NCBI RefSeq assembly: GCF_001984125.1
Contig: NZ_MTQL01000006.1
Location: 1-64,000 of the forward strand
Reading direction: 5' to 3'
Source: Leifsonia sp. ALI-44-B
Lineage (GTDB): Bacteria > Actinomycetota > Actinomycetes > Actinomycetales > Microbacteriaceae
Length of the DNA stretch: 64,000 nt
Shown: piece by piece, positions 44,966-54,941 of the stretch
Position numbering within the stretch: position 1 is the stretch's first letter
How the letters are laid out: each line of letters starts with the position of its first letter
Notes under the pieces: model-generated
The model's input: the letters and a program-made list of their open reading frames with translations, nothing else
Database searches by the model: none
Told to the model about the DNA's origin: nothing
Program-made: the position numbers and the translations under genes

Positions 44966-45514
44966 ATGGCTAGTTCGTTCCCGACCGGTGGTTTCGGCGG
45001 AGTCAACGCCGACAGCATGTGGCAGACGATGGAGCAGTTGCGCGCCAACTTCGAGAAGCGCGTCGGCGGCGGCACTCGCATGGGTCGCGGCGACGTGCGC
45101 GCGGCCGTTCTGGCCCTGCTCGCCGAGCGTCCCATGCACGGATACCAGATCATCCGCGAAATCGAAGAGCGCAGCGGCGGCAGCTGGAAGCCGAGCGCCG
45201 GCTCCGTCTACCCGACGCTGCAGCTGTTGAGCGACGAAGGACTCATCGGCGCCGAAGAATCGAACGGGCGGAAGACGTATGCGTTGACCGAGGCCGGGCG
45301 TGAGGTTGCCGCATCCCACACCGAATCTGCACCGTGGGAGAGCGCCGCCAGCGAAGAGAAGACCGGGTTCACCGCGCTGCCCAAGGCCGGCGTCGAGCTC
45401 GCACAGGCCGCCGCTCAGGTGGGCCGCACCGGTTCGCCCGAGCAGGTGAAGCAGGCCGTGGACGTGCTCGATGAGGCACGCCGCCGGCTCTACTCGATCC
45501 TCGCTCAGGACTGA
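44966..45514 (+). CDS. PadR-family transcriptional regulator
   Basis: 182 residues with gcgaggagaacatc before the ATG. The winged helix reads VRAAVLALLAERPMHGYQII, REIEERSGGSWKPSAGSVYP, TLQLLSDEGLIG. The C-terminal helical domain is short (PadR-s2-like). The AarF kinase gene follows after 5 bases, so the regulator probably controls this two-gene unit. Confidence 0.9.
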   Translation: MASSFPTGGFGGVNADSMWQTMEQLRANFEKRVGGGTRMGRGDVRAAVLALLAERPMHGYQIIREIEERSGGSWKPSAGSVYPTLQLLSDEGLIGAEESNGRKTYALTEAGREVAASHTESAPWESAASEEKTGFTALPKAGVELAQAAAQVGRTGSPEQVKQAVDVLDEARRRLYSILAQD

Positions 45515-45519
45515 CCGGG

Positions 45520-47361
45520 GTGACATCGGCTCGGCCGGGTCGACAACACGCCGAAGCTGACGCCGAGGCGGCGGCGAGAGCGGGCGCCGGAAACACCAAA
45601 GCCCGCTATCGCCGCATCCTGCGGTTCGCCAGCTACCACCTCGCGGTGACCTGGTTCTACGAGCTGTTCCTGCCGCGCATCGGCCTGCACAAGATCGCCG
45701 AACGCACCCGCACGCGGCGCATGAAGAAGTTTGCTCGCAAATTCCATGTGCTGGCGGTCGACCTCGGCGGGCTCATGATCAAGGTGGGGCAGTTCATGTC
45801 GTCGCGCCTCGACGTGCTGCCACCCGAGATCACCGCCGAACTCGAAGGGCTGCAAGACGAGGTGCCGCCCGTGCCGTTCCCCGCCATCCGCGCCCTCGCC
45901 GAACGTGAACTGGGTGTGCGACTCGGGCAGGCGTTCACGTGGGTCGACGAAGTTCCCGTGGCTGCCGCATCCCTCGGGCAGGCGCACCGCGCGCAGCTGA
46001 CACCCATCGCCGCCGCCGACTCGGGGCTCACCCACGTCATGCTCAAAGTGCAGCGACCCGGCATCGACACCATCGTCGACGTCGACCTGAAGGCGCTGCG
46101 CAAAGTCGGCGGATGGCTGAGCCACGTGCGCCTCGTCTACGACCGCGTCGACATGCCGGCCCTCGTCGAAGAGTTTGCCGCCACCAGCCTCGAAGAGATC
46201 GACTACCTGCACGAGGCCGCCAACTCGGAGCGGTTTGCCGCGGACTTCGTGGGTGACGACCGCGTGGATGTCCCCGCCATTGTGTGGGAGCGGACGACGC
46301 GACGCGTCCTCACGTTGCAGGACGTGACCGCGATCAAGATCAATGACCGCGAGGCGTTGCGGGCTGCCGGGATCGACCCGGCTGAGGTTGCGCCCGTGTT
46401 TGCGGCTGTGATGTTTGATCAGCTGTTTACCAACGGGTTCTTCCATGCCGACCCGCATCCCGGCAACATCTTTGTCACGCCTGTTGCGCGGTCTGATTCG
46501 AGCGCTGGCGCGGGGTCGGATGCTTCCCCTGCGGCGGGCACGGCTGGAGGGCTTGGCGCCGCAGGGCTTGCCGATGCGGCAGAGGGCGTGGACGCCGCGG
46601 GTGCACGCGGCTGGAAGCTCACCTTCATCGACTTCGGCATGATGGGCGAGGTCCCTAGTAACACCCGGAGTGGCCTGCGCAAACTGCTTATCGCTGCCGC
46701 CTCCCGCGACGGCAAGGGCTTGGTCGACGCCATCCGCGATGTGGGTGTGCTGTTGCCAACCGCCGATACCAACGAGCTCGAGCGTGCGATGACGCAGCTC
46801 TTCGCCCGCTTCGGCGGCATGGGGTTCGCCGAGCTGCGTGAGGTCGATCCTCGAGAGTTCCGCGACTTTGCCGAACAGTTCGGCGACGTGGTGCGGTCGC
46901 TGCCGTTCCAGCTGCCCGAAAACTTCCTGCTCATCATCCGCGCCATGTCGCTCGTTTCCGGTGTGTGCAGTTCGCTCGACCCCGCCTTCAACTTGTGGGA
47001 CTCGGTCGAGCCCTACGCCCAACGCCTCATCCGCGACGAACGCGGCAACGTGGTGCAAGACCTTGGCCGCAAAGCCCTGGATGCCGCCACCCTCGCCGTG
47101 CGCCTGCCCGGCCGTCTCGACGGCCTCGTCACCCGCTTCGAGCAAGGCACGCTCTCGGTCGAGAGCCCGCGCCTTGAGCGTCGTGTCGCCCGCATCGAAC
47201 GCACGGCCCGCCGCATCGTCTCAGCCGTGCTCTTCGGGGGACTGCTCGTCGCGGGCGCCATCGTGCGCGCCGACGACGCTGTTTTCGGCACCGTGCTCAT
47301 GTGCGTTTCGGTGCTGCCGTTGCTGCACGCCCTGTTCGGCGGCCGCTCTAACCGCCCATAG
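45520..47361 (+). CDS. AarF/UbiB (ABC1) family atypical kinase
   Basis: 613 residues from a GTG. The family's KxGQ motif is GGLMIKVGQFMSSRLDVLP; the A-rich loop is AAASLGQAHRA; the Lys is in HVMLKVQRPGI; the catalytic region is FHADPHPGNIF and the metal motif FIDFGMMGE. ABC1 kinases/ATPases act in quinone and lipid biology. Two C-terminal membrane helices follow. An Ala/Gly-rich insertion of about 45 residues lies between the catalytic and metal motifs. It is co-directional with the PadR gene. Confidence 0.9.
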   Translation: MTSARPGRQHAEADAEAAARAGAGNTKARYRRILRFASYHLAVTWFYELFLPRIGLHKIAERTRTRRMKKFARKFHVLAVDLGGLMIKVGQFMSSRLDVLPPEITAELEGLQDEVPPVPFPAIRALAERELGVRLGQAFTWVDEVPVAAASLGQAHRAQLTPIAAADSGLTHVMLKVQRPGIDTIVDVDLKALRKVGGWLSHVRLVYDRVDMPALVEEFAATSLEEIDYLHEAANSERFAADFVGDDRVDVPAIVWERTTRRVLTLQDVTAIKINDREALRAAGIDPAEVAPVFAAVMFDQLFTNGFFHADPHPGNIFVTPVARSDSSAGAGSDASPAAGTAGGLGAAGLADAAEGVDAAGARGWKLTFIDFGMMGEVPSNTRSGLRKLLIAAASRDGKGLVDAIRDVGVLLPTADTNELERAMTQLFARFGGMGFAELREVDPREFRDFAEQFGDVVRSLPFQLPENFLLIIRAMSLVSGVCSSLDPAFNLWDSVEPYAQRLIRDERGNVVQDLGRKALDAATLAVRLPGRLDGLVTRFEQGTLSVESPRLERRVARIERTARRIVSAVLFGGLLVAGAIVRADDAVFGTVLMCVSVLPLLHALFGGRSNRP

Positions 47362-47496
47362 CTCGGCTCCATGTCCAGGCTTAGGCCGATAACCTTGGAT
47401 ATGGAGCGGGCCGATGACGCTGTTCGGCGATCGTGCCCAGACGTCATGTCGCGCATCCGCCCCACAATTTCTGCAATAAGTGAGAGGGCGTCCGGC

Positions 47497-49089
<1,593 letters not shown>

Positions 49090-49144
49090 GCAGCCGCAGC
49101 CGCAGCCGCGGTGCTAGTTACGCGACTACGGCACGAACGGGCAA

Positions 49145-49170
49145 AGCCGCCGCGAATTCGAGCGGCGGCT
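49145..49170. terminator. Bidirectional terminator after the ABC-F gene
   Basis: Nine-bp perfect stem (agccgccgc / gcggcggct) with an 8-base loop between convergent genes. On the minus strand ttt follows the stem. Confidence 0.55.
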
Positions 49171-49184
49171 CAGCCCGGCAACCG

Positions 49185-50126
49185 TTAGGCCGAAGCCCCA
49201 CTCAAGAACCGCTTCATCGCCTCCGCGATTTCGGGCGACTTCGTGTGATGGAGGTAGTGGCCCGCATCCAGCAGGATGAGCTCGCCGCGCTCCGCGTTGG
49301 CGGCCTGCTTTTCGTGCAGCTCGGCCCAGCCCTCGACGCCCGTGTTGTTCTGCTGCGCGAAGAGGAGGACCGGCAGGTCGGCGGGGAAGGTGCGGCTCTC
49401 GGCCTCGGCGAAGTTGGGGGCGATGTGTTCCATCTCGTTGAGCATGGTGGGGCTCATCGAGTTCTTGTTCGCGAAGAGGGCCAGCTGCTCCTTCTGAGCG
49501 GCCGTGTAGGGCGTGCCCGCGTAGGGGTCGTCGCTGAGACCAGCGATGAGGCGCACGAGCCCCAGATTCTTGAGCGTGCCGAAGAGGCCGAGCGGAAGCT
49601 CAGCATCCATGCCGGGTTGGCCGGGGACGCTGGTGTCGATGCCGACGAAAGCGGTCACCTCGTCGCGGAAACGTTCCACGTATTCGAGCGCGTAGATGCC
49701 GGCGATCGAGTGGCCCGCGAGCACGTACTCGTCCACGCCCAGAGCTGAGACGGCCTCGTGCACCTCGGAGGCGATGTTGGCGGTGGTGCGCGGGGAGTCG
49801 GTGTCGTCGCTGCGGCCGTAGCCGAAGGGCTCGACCGTGATGACGCGGTAGGTGTCGTCGAGCTGGTCGATGAGGGGCACGAAGTCGATGGCGGGGGAGG
49901 CGGTGCCCTGGCCCGGCAGGAGCACGATGGTCTGGTCGCCCGAGCCCTGGTCGACGACGTTCATCTTCTTGCCGCCGACATCCACGAGCTCGCCGTAGAC
50001 CTGGCGATCGGCGGCTTCGACGTTGGTGGCGACGGCGTTGACGGTGGCGGTCGTGCCGACGAAGACGACGGGGATCGCGATGAGGACGCCGACAACGATG
50101 AGGGTGATTTTGAGAGGTTTCTTCAT
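49185..50126 (-). CDS. Membrane-anchored alpha/beta hydrolase
   Basis: 313 residues from ATG 50126. An N-terminal membrane helix (LKITLIVVGVLIAIPVVFVG) is followed by an alpha/beta-hydrolase domain with the nucleophile Ser in AGHSIAGIYALEY, an oxyanion segment LLPGQGTASP and the late His in DAGHYLHHTKSPE. It is probably an extracytoplasmic esterase or peptidase; substrate unknown. It diverges from the Eis-like gene. Confidence 0.88.
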   Translation of the reverse strand: MKKPLKITLIVVGVLIAIPVVFVGTTATVNAVATNVEAADRQVYGELVDVGGKKMNVVDQGSGDQTIVLLPGQGTASPAIDFVPLIDQLDDTYRVITVEPFGYGRSDDTDSPRTTANIASEVHEAVSALGVDEYVLAGHSIAGIYALEYVERFRDEVTAFVGIDTSVPGQPGMDAELPLGLFGTLKNLGLVRLIAGLSDDPYAGTPYTAAQKEQLALFANKNSMSPTMLNEMEHIAPNFAEAESRTFPADLPVLLFAQQNNTGVEGWAELHEKQAANAERGELILLDAGHYLHHTKSPEIAEAMKRFLSGASA

Positions 50127-50229
50127 TGCTCGTTCCGGGTTCGGGTCTGGAAACAGAGCGCACGTATGCGCATACATCCTCACGTTATGGGCCGAGCGCG
50201 GGTGGCAGCATCCGCCCTACGATGGATAT

Positions 50230-51522
50230 ATGGGTTTTCTCGACGAGTACGACGTCCGTTCCTTCCCCGCCGCGGTTACGCCGGAAGGGGGAGCGGAGCC
50301 CGCCACGGCCGCCTGGCTCAACGCCGAGGCGCGTGGATTCCACGACTCGCGGCTCACCGGTAAGAGGCTCGACGACGCCGCGCAGGACCTCGTTGCCGAC
50401 GGTCGCGAACTGGTGGGCGTGTATGCCCGCAACGTTCCGACGCACGCGCTCGGCACCGACATCCCGGTCGCCACGTTCTCGTCGTTCACGAGCACGCTCA
50501 ACGTGGGCGCCCCGGAACTCTTGCCCGTGCACCTCGTGTCGAACGTGACGGTGCGCCCCACCCACCGGCGCAAGGGCATGCTGCGCCACATGATGACCGA
50601 CAACCTGCGCGCCGCGGCCGACGCCGGGTTCGCCGTCGCCGCCTTGACCGCGTCGGAGGCCACCATCTACCGCCGCTTCGGGTTCGGCGCGGCCACCTGG
50701 CTGCACCACGTGAGCGTCATCACCGACTCGCGCTTCAAGCTTCTCGTCACCCCCAAGGGCCGGTCCGAGTTCGTCGAGGCCGCCCAGCTGACCGAGATCG
50801 CGCCGGCCGTGTTCGCCGAGTTCCACGCCACGCACCCCGGCTCGGTCGAGCAGCACAACCGGCACTGGGACCACATCAGCGGCGTGCGCTACGACAAGGG
50901 CGACGAAGATCTCACGGTCAACGCGGCGGTTCACTACGACCCGTCGGGCGCCATCGACGGCTACGTGTCCTACAAGATCCGCGACGTCTACAAAGACACT
51001 CAGACGCTCGAGGTGATCGAACTGGTCGCCACCAACGACGACGCCTACCTGGGCCTCTGGGACCTGCTCGCCTCGATCGACCTGAACGACCGGGTCGAAT
51101 GGAACGGCGCCCCGGCCGAGGGACCCCTGCGCTGGGCGCTCACCGACGCGCGCCTCGTGAAGCCGACCGAGATCGAGGACCTGCTGTGGCTGCGCATCCT
51201 CGACGTCGTTCGTGCCTTCGAGGCGCGCAGCTATGTGGGCGAGGGCGAGATCGTGCTGGCCGTGACCGACGCGCTCGGTTATGCCGAGGGCACCTATCGG
51301 TTGCGCATCTCCGGCGGCACGGCGCGGGTCGAGCGCGACGACAACGCGAATCCGGATGTCTCACTCGAGGCCCCCGCCCTGGCGTCACTGTATTTGGGCG
51401 GCGTCGACCCTCTGACCTTGCGCGCGGCCGGCCTGCTCGACGAGCGCACGCCCGGCGCGGTCCTGCGCCTGCGCGGACTGCTCGCGCCCACCGCCCCCGT
51501 CTACGGCATCTCCCACTTCTAG
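50230..51522 (+). CDS. Eis-like GNAT N-acetyltransferase
   Basis: 430 residues, the usual length for Eis-type proteins, which carry two GNAT folds and an SCP2-like C-terminal domain. The acetyl-CoA loop is VRPTHRRKGMLRHMM, and GFAVAALTASEATIYRRFGF follows; the C-terminal part has SLYLGGVDPLTLRAAGLL. Mycobacterial Eis acetylates aminoglycosides and proteins; the substrate here is unknown. TACGAT stands 6 bases before the ATG, so the mRNA may be leaderless. Confidence 0.88.
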   Translation: MGFLDEYDVRSFPAAVTPEGGAEPATAAWLNAEARGFHDSRLTGKRLDDAAQDLVADGRELVGVYARNVPTHALGTDIPVATFSSFTSTLNVGAPELLPVHLVSNVTVRPTHRRKGMLRHMMTDNLRAAADAGFAVAALTASEATIYRRFGFGAATWLHHVSVITDSRFKLLVTPKGRSEFVEAAQLTEIAPAVFAEFHATHPGSVEQHNRHWDHISGVRYDKGDEDLTVNAAVHYDPSGAIDGYVSYKIRDVYKDTQTLEVIELVATNDDAYLGLWDLLASIDLNDRVEWNGAPAEGPLRWALTDARLVKPTEIEDLLWLRILDVVRAFEARSYVGEGEIVLAVTDALGYAEGTYRLRISGGTARVERDDNANPDVSLEAPALASLYLGGVDPLTLRAAGLLDERTPGAVLRLRGLLAPTAPVYGISHF

Positions 51523-51559
51523 CCCGCGGTTTGCGGCTGCAACCGCCGCCCGAACGAAC

Positions 51560-51598
51560 GGATGCCCCGACCAGCAACGCGCTGGTCGGGGCATCCGT
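51560..51598. terminator. Strong bidirectional terminator
   Basis: A perfect 17-bp stem (51560-51576 with 51582-51598) and a five-base loop between the convergent Eis-like and S15 peptidase genes. No T-run on either side, but stem length is exceptional. Confidence 0.7.
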
Positions 51599-51650
51599 GT
51601 TTCACCCTGGGGTGTCGGGCATCGTGCTCAGCCCGAGGCCGTAGCCGCGG

Positions 51651-54368
51651 CTACACCTCCTCGGACGACGACGACGGCGAACCGTCCGCCGTGGTCGACG
51701 CTGCGGCCAGTCGCTGGCGTCGACGCAGCATCATGAACGCGGCACCCGCGAGCAGCAGCACGGCGGCCGCCGTGCCGAGCGGGATCATGCCGGCCGCACC
51801 CGTCACGGGCAGGCCCGACCCGCCGATGAGCACGGGCGGCTGCGCGGCCGGGTCACCGCTCACAGGGGGAGCGGGTGTCGCGCCGCCATCGACCGGGGGA
51901 GCGGTCGGGTCGGGCGTCGGCACGGCCGCGGGGGTGACCTCGATGAGCACGCTTCCCGTCGCGGTACCCACCGTCGCCGTGAGGGTGTGCGGGCTGGCCG
52001 TCGGGAACGTGACGGTGTTGCCCGCGATCACGTCGGTGGCGACCGAGCTCGTGAAGGTCGCGAGGTCGGTGACGTCGCCGAGCGAGGTGCCGTCGGCGTC
52101 GAAACCTTCAGCCGTGAGCGTCACGGTGTCGCCCTGGTCGACCGTCGTGTCGCTCGCCGTGACCTCGACCGTCGTGGTCGCTTGGGCGACCGTGAACCAG
52201 CGGGCGTAGGCCGTGGCATCCGCGGCGAGGGGCGCCGCGAAGTCGAATGGAACCGTGAAGCCGGCGTCGGCGAACCAACCCGCGAAGATGCGGTCGTCGT
52301 CGGTCGGTTCGGCGGGTTCGACGGGGGCCGAACCGTAAGCCACGGTCTGCGGCTCGATCGCCGTGCCCTGGCCGCCCAGGTCGAAGCTCAGGGTGCTGGG
52401 GGCCGGAGCGCCCAGACCCTCGGCGGCAGCGGCGGCCGCGAGACCGCCGACGACGGGCAGCGTGATGCTCGACTGCTGTGCGTCCACCGTGACGGTCGCG
52501 CTCGGCGTGCCGGCGACGAAGCCGGACAGGTTCGTCGTCACGACGACACCGATGCGGTGACCGGCGGGGAACACCTGGTCGTAGGGCTCGAGCGGCCACT
52601 CGAAATCGTACTTCTGGCCGGGCGTCACGGGTGTGGCCTGGCCGTCGACGAGCGTGTCGCGGTTGGAGGAGTCGAGCACGCCTCGGCTGGCGCGCCAGAA
52701 GTCGGCCGTCGCGGTGCGGCGTTCGACCTCGAGGTAGCAGGCGTTGTCGTACTGCGACTGCGCGCCCCAGCAGGAGCGGTTGGCGGTGTTTTGCACGCCG
52801 TCGCCCGTGCCACGCGGGGTGCGCGCGGCCGTGCCGTAGTCGACGAGCATGGCGGCCAGGTTGGACTGCCCCTGGCTGAGCGATGCCGACAGGTTCACGA
52901 TGGGCGTGCCCGAGATGCGCAGGTCTTTCGTGAGCGGTTCGGACAGGAAGGTGAGGCGCGTTCCCTGCTGGCCCTCGGGGGCCGTGATGAGGGATGTCTC
53001 GTTGGGCGCGTTCGCAGGACCGGTGAAGGTCAGCGTCTCGGCGCCCGTGCCCGGTGCGAGCAGCAGATCGCCGGCGGTCCCGGCTTCGGTTCCGGCGAGG
53101 TTGACCGAGACGTTCTCGGTTCCCGGGGCGGGCCAGCTCGCGGCATCCTGCCAGACGTTCGGCTGCATCTCGACCGTGGCCTGGGGCTCGGACATGATGC
53201 CGTTCTGCACGTCCATCAACCAGAAGTCGAACCACTTGTGCAGCGTGTCGACCCACTCGGCACGGCGGGCGTCGAACGGGTCGACGTGGCCGAGGCGGGG
53301 CAGCCACACCTTGCGCGGAACGTTGTTCTCGGCCAGGGCCGACCACCATTCACCGAACTGGCTCATGCGCACGTTGTCGTCGTTGAGTCCGTGCACGGCG
53401 AAGACGGATGCCTTCACGTTGTCCACGTCGTTTTGATAGTTGCGTTCGTCCCAGAAGGCGTTCACGTCGCCGGTCTCGTCGCCGTCGACCAGGTTCATCT
53501 CGTCGCGCGTCGGTGCGCACAGGTCTTTGCGGTCGGGGTTGGTGACGTTGTTCGAGAGGCCCGCGGGGTAGTTGGTGTTGTGGCGGATGCCGTTGGTGCG
53601 CGAGTAGCGGTACCAATCGCTGATGGCCGCGATGGGAACGATGGTCGTGAGCCCGGGGACGCCCGTGGCCGCGACGCCGTTCGACAGCGTGCCGTCGTAG
53701 GACTTGCCGATCATGGCGGCCTTGCCCGAGTGCCAGGTGGCCGTTTGGGCGGCACCCTCGGAGTCGTAGCCGGGGACGCGTCCCTGCAGCCAGTCGATGA
53801 CGACCTTCATGCTCTTGATGTCGCCCTCGCCGCCATGCATGGGGCAGCCCGTCGAGTTGCCGGTGCCGTCCATCTGGGCGTGGATCACGGCGTAGCCGCG
53901 GGGCACGAAGTAGTTGTCGTAGAAGAGCGGGAAGAGGTCGGCGGCGCCGTCGCCGTCGTTATCGGTGAGCAGCTGCGACTCGTTGCCGCGCCCGACGGTC
54001 GTGTAATAGGGGCTGGGGTCGATGATCGCGGGAACCTTCAGAGCGCCGTCGCTCTCCTTGGGCCGGATGATGTCGATCGCGGTGACGTCGGTGACGCCAT
54101 CCCGGTCTTGGTCGACGCCCTCGACGGGGATGAAGACGCGCTCACGCACCGCGGTTTCGTAGTCGAAGATTGCCTCGGTCTTGCCGCCGACAACCGAGAT
54201 GCCCTCGGGGGTCGCGGCCTGGGCGGTGATCGGGGCGAGCGTGCTGCCGATGACGGCCACGGCGAGTGCACCCACAATGGTGACGCGCCGCGCGCGGGTT
54301 TGCGGCTGTTGTTGCACCGGCCTGTGTCGAGTTCTCAATCGAGTCTGTGAAGTTCTTAAGAAAGTCAT
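51651..54368 (-). CDS. Sortase-anchored S15 (Xaa-Pro dipeptidyl-peptidase-like) hydrolase
   Basis: 905 residues. A signal peptide (VTIVGALAVAVIGSTLAPIT, cut near AQA-AT) leads to an S15/CocE-type catalytic domain with Ser in GKSYDGT (near residue 220), Asp in HGLNDDNV and His in RLGHVDPF. A C-terminal jelly-roll, an InlB-B-like repeat (IFAGWFADAGFTVPFDF) and an Ig-like domain follow. The wall signal is LPVTG (near 852), a membrane helix and RRRQR, then an unusual 19-residue Ser/Glu tail. It is probably a cell-wall exopeptidase for Pro-containing peptides. Confidence 0.9.
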   Translation of the reverse strand: MTFLRTSQTRLRTRHRPVQQQPQTRARRVTIVGALAVAVIGSTLAPITAQAATPEGISVVGGKTEAIFDYETAVRERVFIPVEGVDQDRDGVTDVTAIDIIRPKESDGALKVPAIIDPSPYYTTVGRGNESQLLTDNDGDGAADLFPLFYDNYFVPRGYAVIHAQMDGTGNSTGCPMHGGEGDIKSMKVVIDWLQGRVPGYDSEGAAQTATWHSGKAAMIGKSYDGTLSNGVAATGVPGLTTIVPIAAISDWYRYSRTNGIRHNTNYPAGLSNNVTNPDRKDLCAPTRDEMNLVDGDETGDVNAFWDERNYQNDVDNVKASVFAVHGLNDDNVRMSQFGEWWSALAENNVPRKVWLPRLGHVDPFDARRAEWVDTLHKWFDFWLMDVQNGIMSEPQATVEMQPNVWQDAASWPAPGTENVSVNLAGTEAGTAGDLLLAPGTGAETLTFTGPANAPNETSLITAPEGQQGTRLTFLSEPLTKDLRISGTPIVNLSASLSQGQSNLAAMLVDYGTAARTPRGTGDGVQNTANRSCWGAQSQYDNACYLEVERRTATADFWRASRGVLDSSNRDTLVDGQATPVTPGQKYDFEWPLEPYDQVFPAGHRIGVVVTTNLSGFVAGTPSATVTVDAQQSSITLPVVGGLAAAAAAEGLGAPAPSTLSFDLGGQGTAIEPQTVAYGSAPVEPAEPTDDDRIFAGWFADAGFTVPFDFAAPLAADATAYARWFTVAQATTTVEVTASDTTVDQGDTVTLTAEGFDADGTSLGDVTDLATFTSSVATDVIAGNTVTFPTASPHTLTATVGTATGSVLIEVTPAAVPTPDPTAPPVDGGATPAPPVSGDPAAQPPVLIGGSGLPVTGAAGMIPLGTAAAVLLLAGAAFMMLRRRQRLAAASTTADGSPSSSSEEV

Positions 54369-54606
54369 GGCTCTTGAATACCCTCAATCGGGGGTATTCC
54401 TGAGAACGTTTACCAATACGTAACACTTCGGCTCGAATGGAAACCTGGCTGGAACTTAACGGCTTGAGAATCGAGCGAAACGCGGAAGATCGGTCTACGG
54501 GACGAATCTGCGCTGCATGGGCTCGGGGCTATTCGGGAACGAGGATGTCGCGGAAGAGTCCGGCGAGGGCGGCGCCGTCGTCATCGTCGCCAGGGCGCCG
54601 CTTCGC

Positions 54607-54792
54607 TCAAGCGAGGCCGTAACGCGAGCGCACCCGCGCGCCGAGCTGAGACACATCGATTTCGCCTCGCACGTATGCGTCTTGGTCGAGTCTCGAGGCC
54701 TCTGTGCTTCGTGCGCCCTCGAGCTCGGAGGAGCGCCGCGCTTCGGCGACGACGCGCGCGCGGTCGTGAGAGTCGAACGTATGTGAAGTCAT
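54607..54792 (-). CDS. VbhA-like antitoxin domain protein (orphan)
   Basis: 61 residues from ATG 54792, with agagggg upstream. The C-terminal DAYVRGEIDVSQLGARVRSR matches the short VbhA-type antitoxin domain that normally inhibits a Fic toxin; the conserved [ST]-x-x-x-E-[GN] inhibitory helix is not clear. No Fic gene is next to it. It may be a solitary relative used for other regulation. Confidence 0.65.
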   Translation of the reverse strand: MTSHTFDSHDRARVVAEARRSSELEGARSTEASRLDQDAYVRGEIDVSQLGARVRSRYGLA

Positions 54793-54888
54793 TGGGTGCC
54801 CCTCTATCAAGATCCCATCCTAATCCGGCGGCGGGATGCGGGCGGGAAGCGGGCGCGCGCCTCGCCCGCCAATACGCGCCGATGCGAA

Positions 54889-54918
54889 AAGCCCCGCCTC
54901 GGCGAACCGGGGCGGGGC
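54889..54918 (-). terminator. Intrinsic terminator of the DEAD-box helicase gene
   Basis: Stem agccccgcc/ggcggggct, extended by cgg/ccg around a CGAA tetraloop. On the minus strand the stem is followed by tttcgc, giving a U-tract just after the helicase stop. Confidence 0.8.
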
Positions 54919-54941
54919 TACTCGTGCGGATGACGCGACGG

